From Bacillota bacterium (lineage in GTDB: Bacteria > Bacillota > Clostridia > Clostridiales > Caloramatoraceae): a DNA stretch of 12,045 nucleotides. Below are positions 1-6,853 of this stretch, in pieces; position 1 is the stretch's first letter; every line of letters starts with the position of its first letter. Made by a program: the position numbers and the translations under genes. The stretch spans positions 1-12,045 of the forward strand of contig JAEZLD010000124.1 in assembly GCA_023415335.1 (NCBI GenBank). The letters are read 5' to 3'. The notes under the pieces are model-generated. The model was given only the letters and a program-made list of their open reading frames with translations. It had not been told where the DNA came from and searched no databases.

Positions 1-56
1 AAAGAGGTAAGGCAGAGGGAAAGTATGTGATTATATTCCATAATAGAGTGCTTTAA
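1..56 (+). CDS. possible C-terminal end of a gene entering from the left
   Basis: Frame 3 is open from the window edge to a TAA at 54-56 and would encode a 17-residue tail ending IIFHNRVL. The frame is too short to identify. The only support is context: a symmetrical hairpin able to terminate in both directions follows 21 bp later, and the next gene (iadA) converges on it from the right. It could equally be non-coding sequence, and another frame at the edge is also open for nine codons. Confidence 0.25.
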   Translation, partial: RGKAEGKYVIIFHNRVL

Positions 57-77
57 TGGTTAAAAAGGGAAGGTATA

Positions 78-104
78 GGAAAACATCCTGAATGGATGTT
101 TTCC
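78..104. terminator. bidirectional terminator hairpin downstream of iadA
   Basis: A perfect 11-bp inverted repeat (78-88 with 94-104, loop TGAAT) reads GGAAAACATCC / GGATGTTTTCC. On either strand the core CATCC/GGATG stem is followed by four T, preceded by four A, so it can act in both directions. It lies 11 bp past the iadA stop. The U-run is short, so efficiency may be modest. Confidence 0.55.
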
Positions 105-114
105 CCCTACAGCT

Positions 115-1278
115 TCATTTCTCAAACATTCCCTTTATCACAGCCTGATAATCCTTTACCATAACCCTGCCCTTAGCGTATACGCTGTGTACCTTAAGGT
201 CTTTATCGAGCAGCAAAAGGTCTGCATCTAAATCCTTCTCTACATGTCCCTTGGTTGGAAGCTTAAGGAGCCTTGCAGGGGAGGAGGTAAGTGGTATAAG
301 GGCAGTTTCAAGGGGAATACCATTTTTTACACAGCCCCTAATTATGTTAAGGTTGGTATCAGTTGAACCTGCCTCAAGCCTTACCAGGTGGCCGTTATCA
401 TCGAATATGGGCATGCTTCCTCCTGCATCTGAACTCATGGTAATGTGGGAGGTATCCACTCCTTTGTCCAGAAGCTGCTTATATGCATCTACTGGATGCA
501 CTACGTCGTCATTGTCAGGTACTATTCCTGTGGTTATATCTATGTAGCCTCCCATGGCTGCATACTCTACAGCCTGCTGGAAAAGCCTTGAATTCCTGTT
601 TACATGTGTAGGCAGGATATTTTCAAAGGGTATTTCAGAGTTCTGGTGAAGAGAAATGAGTGGGTCAAGCCCACCTCTTCCATCTCCTAAATGTAGCTGC
701 AGTACTCCGCACTTTCCGGAAAGCAGTCCTCCAACCCTGGCCTCGCTGGCTATCCAGGTAAGGTCATGATCTGCAGGGTGGCTGCCACGGTGGTCAGATA
801 TGGCAAGCTCTCCTATGCCTATGATTTTGTCTATAAGTATTATATCCCCCCTGGGGTTTCCTGTAAGGGTTCTTGCAGGATACTCATAGGAGCCAGACCA
901 ACAGTAGGTGGTTATGCCTTCTATCTCCAGTGCTCTTGCACAGGCCAGAAGATCAGCCATACTTCTGGTGGTTCCATCAGTACCCAGCAGACCTAGGCAG
1001 GTGGTTATCCCATTTAAGGTCAGGTCGGTTAATGTAAGCCTTGGGGTGCGTGTGGCATAGCCTCCTTCGCCTCCTCCTCCTGCTATGTGTACATGATGGT
1101 CTACAAGTCCCGGGGTAAGAATAAGCCCTGAGGCATCCACTATGTCTATTTCGGGGAAGTTGCCTGAAGGTAGTGAAATGCTTTCTGAAACATAGGTTAT
1201 TTTTCCTCCAGCTATAAGTACATCGCTTATCCCTATATGCTCAGGAGTATATACATCGGCGTTTTTTATTAGAATCAT
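115..1278 (-). CDS. iadA: isoaspartyl dipeptidase (beta-aspartyl-peptidase), amidohydrolase superfamily
   Basis: This cytosolic binuclear-metal peptidase cleaves beta-aspartyl dipeptides arising from isoaspartate damage in proteins. The 387-residue length fits the family. Compared from memory with E. coli IadA, the active site is nearly complete: H62 and H64 in HHVH, E71, Y131, R164, H196, H225 with R228 in THVNRN, D284 and S288 in the SSDAGGS segment. The exception is the position of the carboxylated bridging lysine (E. coli Lys162), which is Glu157 here in IGELAISDHR; the 39-residue distance to the next metal His is preserved. A glutamate can bridge two metals, so the enzyme is probably still active. 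The ATG at 1278 has a strong ribosome site (GGAGAGGTGAT) about 6 nt upstream. The gene lies 49 bp downstream of the helicase without an intervening terminator, so co-transcription is likely. Confidence 0.95.
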   Translation of the reverse strand: MILIKNADVYTPEHIGISDVLIAGGKITYVSESISLPSGNFPEIDIVDASGLILTPGLVDHHVHIAGGGGEGGYATRTPRLTLTDLTLNGITTCLGLLGTDGTTRSMADLLACARALEIEGITTYCWSGSYEYPARTLTGNPRGDIILIDKIIGIGELAISDHRGSHPADHDLTWIASEARVGGLLSGKCGVLQLHLGDGRGGLDPLISLHQNSEIPFENILPTHVNRNSRLFQQAVEYAAMGGYIDITTGIVPDNDDVVHPVDAYKQLLDKGVDTSHITMSSDAGGSMPIFDDNGHLVRLEAGSTDTNLNIIRGCVKNGIPLETALIPLTSSPARLLKLPTKGHVEKDLDADLLLLDKDLKVHSVYAKGRVMVKDYQAVIKGMFEK

Positions 1279-1327
1279 CTTTATATCACCTCTCCTTTAG
1301 GTTCTGCAAAAACAATATAAAACATAA

Positions 1328-4300
1328 TTACATTGTAAAAAGCTCCTTAAGCTCCTCCTTGGTGATGGAGGATAGAAGGCTTTCATCGGTGCTTCCCTGG
1401 CCTACTACATCCTTTATCATGGAGCTTTTCCTCTCCTGAAGAGCGCATATCTTCTCCTCAATGGTGCCTCTGGATATGAGCCTTATGACCTCCACAGTCT
1501 TCTGTTGTCCTATTCTATGGGCCCTGTCCGTGGCCTGATCTTCTACAGCAGGGTTCCACCAAGGGTCGTAATGTATTACTACATCTGCTCCTGTAAGGTT
1601 CAATCCTGTTCCTCCAGCCTTAAGTGATATAAGGAAAACATCCCCCTTGCCGCTGTTAAAGGAATTTACCATATCAAGTCTGCACTCCGGTGGAGTTGAG
1701 CCATCTAAGTATATGGTGGAAATGCCTGCTGAATCCAGCTTTCTTTCAATAATCCTCAGCATGGAGGTGAATTGGGAAAACAGCAGCACTCTGTGGCCAC
1801 CCTCAAGGGTCTCTTCTAAAAGTTCCTGTAATGCTAAAAGCTTTCCGCTTTCTCCCTGATAGCCCTCAAGGAATACAGTGGGGTCACAGCATATCTGCCT
1901 AAGCCTTGTAAGAGCTGAGAGTATTTTAAGCTTGCTTCTTTTTAAACCTTCGGCAGCTATTTCATCCTCCAGCTCTCCCTTTACTGCAGCCAGATAGGCC
2001 ATGTAAACCTCCTTCTGTTCCTCTGTCATCTCTACCAGCAGCTTGTGCTCTATTTTAGAAGGGAGCTCAAGCATTACATCCTTCTTAAGCCTTCTTAATA
2101 TGAAGGGGCGTATCCTTTTATTCAAGTCCCTTAGAGCATCAGCGTCGTTGTTCCTTACTATGGGAACCTCATATCTTTTTGTAAACTTGGCAGAGGATAG
2201 CAGGTATCCAGGCATAAGAAAGTCAAATATGCTCCAAAGCTCCGTAAGGGAGTTTTCCATAGGGGTTCCTGTAAGAGCAATATATCCACCAGCCTTTATC
2301 CTTTTAACGGATTTGGCATTCATGGATAGGGGATTTTTAATCTGCTGTGCTTCATCCAGTATACAGCAGCAGAACTCAAAGTCCTCATAATCATCAATAT
2401 CCCTGCGAATAAGGGGATATGAGGTTATGATCACGTCCATGTCTCCAAGCTCCTGAAGCTTTTCTGTACGTGTTGCTTTGCTACCTGAAAGAACAAGAAC
2501 CTTAAGCTCAGGGGAGAAGCGCTTTATTTCAGATTCCCAGTTATATATAAGGGAGGTTGGAGCTACTACCAGTGCTGGTCTCCTATTGTTTATCTGCTCA
2601 GATAGCTCAGAGGATAAAAATGCTATAGTCTGAAGAGTCTTTCCCAGTCCCATCTCGTCTGCAAGAATTCCTCCAAACCCATTATGATATAGGGACTTCA
2701 TCCACTTAAAGCCGGTTTTCTGGTAATTCCTAAGGACCTTATCCAGGTGGGGCGGAATGCTATAATCCAGATCCTGTATATCTGTTATATTACCTACCAG
2801 CTCTCTGAAGCTTTTGTTCCTTTCTATATGCTCGATAGAGGTGTTGGTTAGAGACTGATCTATATAAAGTGCATTGTACTTTTTAACAAGCATTTTATCC
2901 TTGGCCAGCTGGGAGTCCTTTATATCCAGATAATCCAGTATCCTGCTTACCTCTATTAGCTCAGGAGAGGTAAGAGGAACAAAGCTTCCATTTTTAAGAC
3001 GGAAATATTTTTTATTTTCCTTCAGTGAATGGAATATTCCTACAAGCTCCTTTTTATCCACCCCTTCTATATCAAAGCTGAATTCTAGAAGGTTGCTGTT
3101 TGTAAGCCTGACAGAGGCCTTATAGCTTTCGGAGGAGTATATTTTTATCTGTTTGAATTCTTCAGAATAGTATATGCTGCACTTTTTACCCAGCTCTACC
3201 ATGCCTACTGTTAGGAATTCTACCAGACGCTCCTCATCCCTAAGCAGGTAGTTTTCCTCCCTCTTCCTGAAGCCTGATTTTTCAAGAAGAGCCAGTATCT
3301 CTATTTCCTCCTCCACATCCCTTATAAGCAGGGGGGAGCCTTCTTCAATATGTGGCATTACAGGATTTATGGTTATATCCCCGTATATGAAATGTACAAT
3401 GGCCGCAACCCCTCCATCAGCTTTATCCAGGTATATTTCAGGCTTCAGGGGAAACTCTATAAAGCTTTTTCTAAGAGCAGGGTCTATATTTATAGAGGAG
3501 CTTATCTTTTTAAGTCCAGGCATAATATATGAGGCAATTTTTTCTCTTTCATTATTCTTGAATGTAACCACATTGGACTTTTCCTCTACGAAGGCATTGT
3601 AAAGGGGGAGATAAATGCGGTACTGCTCCTTAGGAAGGTTATATATGCTGCCCTTGTAGAAAAAATAGTGTCCATCTGTTGTCAGAGGTATAGGCAATCC
3701 ATCTGAATGGTATAGTAGTATTTCGCCGTTCCTTTGCTTTAAGTTAAATTCCACAGGAATGGGTGAGTTAAGAATATTAATGTTCTCATACTCCCTCCCA
3801 AGGATAGTGGCTTTTATGGCCTTATTCTTTAGTATGCTGAAGAATCTTTTGGTCTGTGTATCTGTGAGGAAGGCCTTCTTTCCACTTAAAAGCTTGTTGT
3901 CATTTCCATAGCTGTTTCTGGATTGAGGAATGGAGAAATCTATTTCATAAATCTCCAAAAGTAGGTCTATTATATCCTGGTCAATCCCATTAAAGCTGTG
4001 AACCTTTGGATTAAAGGAAAAGAACTTGCCGTAATCAATGGTTCCACTATCTGTGCTTATGGAGTAGAGAAACTGCTTTATGTTTTTTACTACATATGTA
4101 CGGTCCTCGCCTATTCTAAGGTCTATGGAGGATATCCTGCCTGTTATGTATTCAAAGGTGTAACCTACCTCCAGCTTAAGCTCCTTTTTAAGCTCTGGGA
4201 GCTCTTGTGTAAAGCCTTTTTTTAGAAGATTCACCAGCACATCAGTTTTACTGAAGCCTTTAAGCTTATTGATACCGCTTGAAAGCTCCTGTTCATACAT

Positions 4301-4657
4301 GTACTTAAAAAGCAGTGCAACTATATGTTTACATGGGGTTTTACCTTCATAAAGAGAGCGGAAGGCTTCACAGGTACAATCAAAGCCTGCTATAGAACCA
4401 CTACTGCCTATAAGGGCTTCACATTGATAGAAAAAATCCTTAACTGAGGATTCCACCCTTCCATATACTCTTGTACCGGAGCTTTCACCGGTTATGTATT
4501 CCTGGGTATCAGAGTCCATAAAGGCTACCTTGTTGCCTTTAAAGTATTCAAGCCCCTTGTTATATGAGGAGGCTGTAGCTATATCATGAATGGCTGACGC
4601 CTTAATGTTATCCAACCTTATCACCGCCTGTTGATGATGTGAGTAAAAAATACCCAT
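1328..4657 (-). CDS. SWIM zinc-finger / SNF2-family DNA-dependent ATPase (helicase-like)
   Basis: This is a Swi2/Snf2-type translocase of the bacterial SWIM-SNF2 class, presumed to remodel protein-DNA complexes; no specific substrate is known to me. Numbering from the ATG at 4657 (1109 aa), the N-terminus has a SWIM zinc-binding motif (C94, C96, C109, H111). A long middle region (about 150-600) matches the helper domain of bacterial SNF2 proteins. The ATPase core follows: motif I DEMGLGKT at 667-674, motif II DEAQ at 768-771, motif III LTGTP near 800, and the C-terminal helicase lobe with the AGGTGLNLT segment and QATDRAHRIGQ (H1047, R1048). The start is uncertain. The frame opens at TTG 4696, but ATG 4657 is the first ATG. 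TTG 4615 has a better-spaced GGCGG ribosome-like site and fits the usual family N-terminus. A -10 box sits just above ATG 4657. All core motifs are intact. Confidence 0.94.
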   Translation of the reverse strand: MGIFYSHHQQAVIRLDNIKASAIHDIATASSYNKGLEYFKGNKVAFMDSDTQEYITGESSGTRVYGRVESSVKDFFYQCEALIGSSGSIAGFDCTCEAFRSLYEGKTPCKHIVALLFKYMYEQELSSGINKLKGFSKTDVLVNLLKKGFTQELPELKKELKLEVGYTFEYITGRISSIDLRIGEDRTYVVKNIKQFLYSISTDSGTIDYGKFFSFNPKVHSFNGIDQDIIDLLLEIYEIDFSIPQSRNSYGNDNKLLSGKKAFLTDTQTKRFFSILKNKAIKATILGREYENINILNSPIPVEFNLKQRNGEILLYHSDGLPIPLTTDGHYFFYKGSIYNLPKEQYRIYLPLYNAFVEEKSNVVTFKNNEREKIASYIMPGLKKISSSINIDPALRKSFIEFPLKPEIYLDKADGGVAAIVHFIYGDITINPVMPHIEEGSPLLIRDVEEEIEILALLEKSGFRKREENYLLRDEERLVEFLTVGMVELGKKCSIYYSEEFKQIKIYSSESYKASVRLTNSNLLEFSFDIEGVDKKELVGIFHSLKENKKYFRLKNGSFVPLTSPELIEVSRILDYLDIKDSQLAKDKMLVKKYNALYIDQSLTNTSIEHIERNKSFRELVGNITDIQDLDYSIPPHLDKVLRNYQKTGFKWMKSLYHNGFGGILADEMGLGKTLQTIAFLSSELSEQINNRRPALVVAPTSLIYNWESEIKRFSPELKVLVLSGSKATRTEKLQELGDMDVIITSYPLIRRDIDDYEDFEFCCCILDEAQQIKNPLSMNAKSVKRIKAGGYIALTGTPMENSLTELWSIFDFLMPGYLLSSAKFTKRYEVPIVRNNDADALRDLNKRIRPFILRRLKKDVMLELPSKIEHKLLVEMTEEQKEVYMAYLAAVKGELEDEIAAEGLKRSKLKILSALTRLRQICCDPTVFLEGYQGESGKLLALQELLEETLEGGHRVLLFSQFTSMLRIIERKLDSAGISTIYLDGSTPPECRLDMVNSFNSGKGDVFLISLKAGGTGLNLTGADVVIHYDPWWNPAVEDQATDRAHRIGQQKTVEVIRLISRGTIEEKICALQERKSSMIKDVVGQGSTDESLLSSITKEELKELFTM

Positions 4658-4663
4658 TCTTTT

Positions 4664-4669
4664 ATTATA
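4664..4669 (-). promoter_or_regulatory. -10 box for the helicase-iadA unit
   Basis: The minus strand reads a perfect TATAAT (4669 down to 4664), with only AAAAGA before ATG 4657. No convincing -35 is seen at 16-18 bp (TTTTTC at 17 bp; TTGATT lies 21 bp upstream). Transcription would start almost on the ATG, implying a leaderless message or a start further in, such as TTG 4615. Confidence 0.35.
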
Positions 4670-4715
4670 CCTCAAAGTATGAAATAGAAAAATCAAAATA
4701 AATTGTTACGACCTC

Positions 4716-4745
4716 TTGACAATTGCATTATAAATAAAGTAAACT
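4716..4745 (+). promoter_or_regulatory. promoter for the ABC-exporter leader
   Basis: A perfect TTGACA (4716-4721) is followed after 18 bp by TAAACT (4740-4745), which matches four of six -10 bases. An alternative -10, TATAAA at 4729-4734, has only a weak -35 (TTACGA). Either would start a transcript between about 4740 and 4755 that includes the leader ORF at 4784 and gives an approximately 360-nt leader before the ABC genes. It is divergent to the helicase -10. Confidence 0.45.
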
Positions 4746-4783
4746 GAAAAAGATGGCAAATATTACAGAAGGAGGTAGGAACT

Positions 4784-4900
4784 ATGAAGATTAATAGAAT
4801 CAGAACAGCTTACGGAATTAATAGTGCATCTTCAAATGCATATGGCATTTTTATGCCTTTTTTTCAACTACTCAACCCTGCCTCGGAGAGAGAAGCCTGA
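4784..4900 (+). CDS. 38-aa leader peptide upstream of the ABC exporter operon
   Basis: The short ORF starts with ATG and is preceded by GGAGG at 4771-4775, 8 nt upstream, as good as any ribosome site in the window. It ends at TGA 4898-4900, followed in frame by TAG. The peptide starts MKINRIRTAYGINSASS and contains a repeated AYGI (residues 9-12 and 19-22), a basic R5-I6-R7 and a hydrophobic IFMPFF stretch. I do not recognise it. A U-tailed hairpin lies within its codons, and its last 30 nt form the 5' arms of the downstream RNA fold, so its translation must affect that fold. This and its place before a heterodimeric exporter suggest a regulatory leader peptide like BmrB of B. subtilis (role analogy only, not sequence similarity). 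A faint MKIN start shared with FlgM proteins is probably chance. Confidence 0.5.
   Translation: MKINRIRTAYGINSASSNAYGIFMPFFQLLNPASEREA
4844..4864 (+). terminator. hairpin with U-run inside the leader ORF (T1)
   Basis: GGCAT (4844-4848) and ATGCC (4853-4857) pair around TTTT and are followed by seven T (4858-4864). The stem is only 5 bp, but the U-run is uninterrupted. It lies in codons 21-27 of the leader ORF, so a translating ribosome would stop it forming. A small hairpin, TGCAT/ATGCA (4825-4829 / 4836-4840), sits just before it. Confidence 0.45.
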
Positions 4901-5029
4901 TAGGTTTGTATAGCATTGTACAGAACCAGGCTGTGGGGGTTGAGCCCATGGCCTTTTTATATGCCTTAAGGAGGGTAGTGCCACGTACTCCTTATCATAT
5001 ATGCTATGAGAAGTCATAGGAGCCATGGG
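4871..5029 (+). promoter_or_regulatory. structured leader RNA with antiterminator pairing
   Basis: Five helices are visible. CTCAACCC (4871-4878) pairs with GGGTTGAG (4937-4944), enclosing AGCCTG (4894-4899) with CAGGCT (4927-4932) and an inner TGTA/TACA tip. Directly next to it, CCCATGGC (4945-4952) pairs with GCCATGGG (5022-5029), enclosing a 7-bp TAAGGAG/CTCCTTA hairpin (4967-4973 / 4988-4994) and a 6-bp CTATGA/TCATAG hairpin (5004-5009 / 5014-5019). The 4945-4952 pairing occupies the 5' arm of the terminator at 5021-5076, so the two are mutually exclusive. I could not match it to a known riboswitch or to a T-box. Function as an antiterminator is inferred from pairing only. Confidence 0.5.
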
Positions 5030-5076
5030 ATATAGTGACGCAGGTATGAGCGTCATTTATAAACCGTGGCTTTTTT
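5021..5076 (+). terminator. attenuator terminator before the ABC operon (T2)
   Basis: AGCCATGG (5021-5028) pairs with CCGTGGCT (5064-5071) through seven Watson-Crick pairs and one G-U. The inner stem is TGACGC (5036-5041) with GCGTCA (5050-5055). A run of six T (5071-5076) follows. It lies 35 bp before the ABC start codon, inside the operon's own leader, so it must be conditional. Its 5' arm has a perfect alternative partner at 4945-4952. Confidence 0.72.
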
Positions 5077-5110
5077 ACGCTTATTATATGATGAGACGGA
5101 GGGAATTTAA

Positions 5111-6853
5111 ATGAAGCGAGAATTGAAATACGCTTTGAAACACAAAGGACTTATTACAATATCATTCATATCCATGCTTATAGCATTGATTCTGGATTTA
5201 TGCAGCCCGCTGCTGTCTAAGACAATAGTAGACAGGGTACTGAAAAATGGTGAGATGAACCTGCTGCTGCCTGTGCTTATAGGATATGGAATAATAGCAG
5301 CCTGTAGAAGTATTTTTGGATACTCCAAGGAATTCTGTGCAGATGTAATCGGCCAGAAGGTAAGCTATGGCCTTAAAAGGGACCTTTTCAAGCATCTGCA
5401 GGGACTTCCTTATAAGTATTTTGATGGAATGAATACTGGAGAGATTATGTCCAGGATGGGCGAGGACATAGACAACGTATGGAAGGTAGCGGGCTTTATA
5501 CTTATGATGGCCATAGAGCAGGGTATCTACTTTATACTTGCAGCAGCTATGCTCTTTTATATAAACTGGAAGCTTGCTCTTACAAGTCTTGTAACCATGC
5601 CTATAATAGCTTATCTGGCAGTCAGGTATGAAAAAGAAGATGGTGCGACCTTCGAGAAGATAAGTGACCAGGGTGCCGTAATCAACACCACTGCCCAGGA
5701 GAATATTGCAGGAGTGAGACTGGTAAAGGCCTTTGCCAGGGAGAAGCATGAGATAATGAAATTCCTTGGAATGAACAAGGAGAATTTATCACTTAACATG
5801 GAGCAAAGCGGGATTACTGCAAAGTATTATCCATTGATGGAATTCCTGTCCAATCTTTCTGTTGCCTTTGTAATATGCATAGGCGGAGTACTGGTGATAA
5901 AAAAGGAGCTTACAATAGGAGACCTTTTTGCGTACAGTCAGTATATATGGATGATGATCTGGCCAATGAGAATGCTGGGATGGCTTACAAACATGCTTGC
6001 TCAGGCTAAGGCATCTGCAAAGAAAATAAATAAGATATTTGATTTGGAGCCTGAAATTAAAAATGCAAAGGACTGTATCAGTCCTGATAGTATTAAGGGG
6101 AATGTAAGCTTTAAAAATGTATCCTTTAAGTACAACAGTGAGTATGTGCTTAAAAATGTAAGCTTTGAGGCTGAAAGTGGCCAGACCATAGCAATTATGG
6201 GAACCACAGGAGCAGGCAAGTCTACAATTACCAGCCTTATAGGCAGATATTATGATACTTGTGAGGGAGAAGTTTATATAGACGGTATAAATGTAAAGGC
6301 TTTGGACCTGAAGACCTTAAGAAGGAATATGGCAGTAGTGCCACAGGATACCTTCCTTTTTTCAGAAACCGTAGAGGCCAATGTTAGCTTCTCAAAGGAA
6401 AATGCAGCTCATGAGGAGATTGAAAGGGCATGTATGGATGCTTGTGCACATGAGTTCATTTCACAGCTGGAGGATGGATATAAAACAATAATCGGAGAAA
6501 GAGGAGTGGGACTTTCAGGAGGGCAGAAGCAGAGAATTGCCATCGCAAGAGCACTTCTAAGGGAAGCCGCCATACTGGTTCTGGATGATTCCACCTCAGC
6601 TCTTGATATGGAAACTGAATACGAGCTTCTGAAGAATCTTCAGTCAAGGAAAACAAAGGCAACAACCTTTATTATTGCCCATAGGATATCAGCAGTTAAG
6701 AATGCTGACTTAATACTGTTTGTAGATAAAGGAAGGATAGCTGAAAGAGGAACACACGAGGAGCTTTTAGAACAGAAAGGGATGTATTACCAGGTCTACT
6801 GCCAACAGTTCAGGGACTTTGAGGATGATGTATCCATGGATGAGGTGATATAA
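5111..6853 (+). CDS. ABC exporter half-transporter, subunit 1 (degenerate catalytic site)
   Basis: This 580-residue half-transporter has an N-terminal six-helix exporter membrane domain (about 1-310) and a C-terminal nucleotide-binding domain. Visible motifs: Walker A GTTGAGKST at 364-372, Q-loop Q412, signature LSGGQ at 468-472, Walker B ending at D492 and H-loop H524. The residue after Walker B, normally the catalytic Glu, is Asp493 (LDDSTS), as known for one subunit of heterodimeric exporters such as BmrC. The start has GGAGGG at 5098-5103, 7 nt upstream. It shares a TAATG stop-start with the next gene, so the two are translationally coupled and should form one heterodimer in the membrane. 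Expression is probably controlled by the leader at 4784-5076. Size and asymmetry fit the BmrC/BmrD or LmrC/LmrD type of multidrug exporter; the real substrate cannot be read from sequence. Confidence 0.94.
   Translation: MKRELKYALKHKGLITISFISMLIALILDLCSPLLSKTIVDRVLKNGEMNLLLPVLIGYGIIAACRSIFGYSKEFCADVIGQKVSYGLKRDLFKHLQGLPYKYFDGMNTGEIMSRMGEDIDNVWKVAGFILMMAIEQGIYFILAAAMLFYINWKLALTSLVTMPIIAYLAVRYEKEDGATFEKISDQGAVINTTAQENIAGVRLVKAFAREKHEIMKFLGMNKENLSLNMEQSGITAKYYPLMEFLSNLSVAFVICIGGVLVIKKELTIGDLFAYSQYIWMMIWPMRMLGWLTNMLAQAKASAKKINKIFDLEPEIKNAKDCISPDSIKGNVSFKNVSFKYNSEYVLKNVSFEAESGQTIAIMGTTGAGKSTITSLIGRYYDTCEGEVYIDGINVKALDLKTLRRNMAVVPQDTFLFSETVEANVSFSKENAAHEEIERACMDACAHEFISQLEDGYKTIIGERGVGLSGGQKQRIAIARALLREAAILVLDDSTSALDMETEYELLKNLQSRKTKATTFIIAHRISAVKNADLILFVDKGRIAERGTHEELLEQKGMYYQVYCQQFRDFEDDVSMDEVI

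Noticed and set aside
1279..1327. Possible separate promoter or terminator between helicase and iadA
   Set aside because: No hairpin and no paired -35/-10 found; only the iadA ribosome site is clear.
4968..5019. AAGGAGG followed by GTG 4978, a possible second 13-codon leader ORF
   Set aside because: The spacing between ribosome-like site and GTG is only 3 nt, and the site is locked in a 7-bp hairpin; a chance feature of the hairpin is more likely.
4868..5056. A 62-codon open frame on the minus strand of the ABC leader
   Set aside because: No ribosome site, no recognisable domain, and the segment is better explained by plus-strand RNA pairing.
4865..5076. Known riboswitch or T-box in the ABC leader
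   Set aside because: No T-box AGGGTGG sequence (the GGGTAGTGCCACG at 4973 only loosely resembles it) and no SAM, lysine, glycine, cobalamin, purine, TPP, c-di-GMP or guanidine core was recognised; judged by eye only.
5080..5092. 13-mer CTTATTATATGAT shared with 9521-9533
   Set aside because: About one 13-mer coincidence is expected in a 12-kb window even at even base composition; no convincing -35 accompanies either copy.
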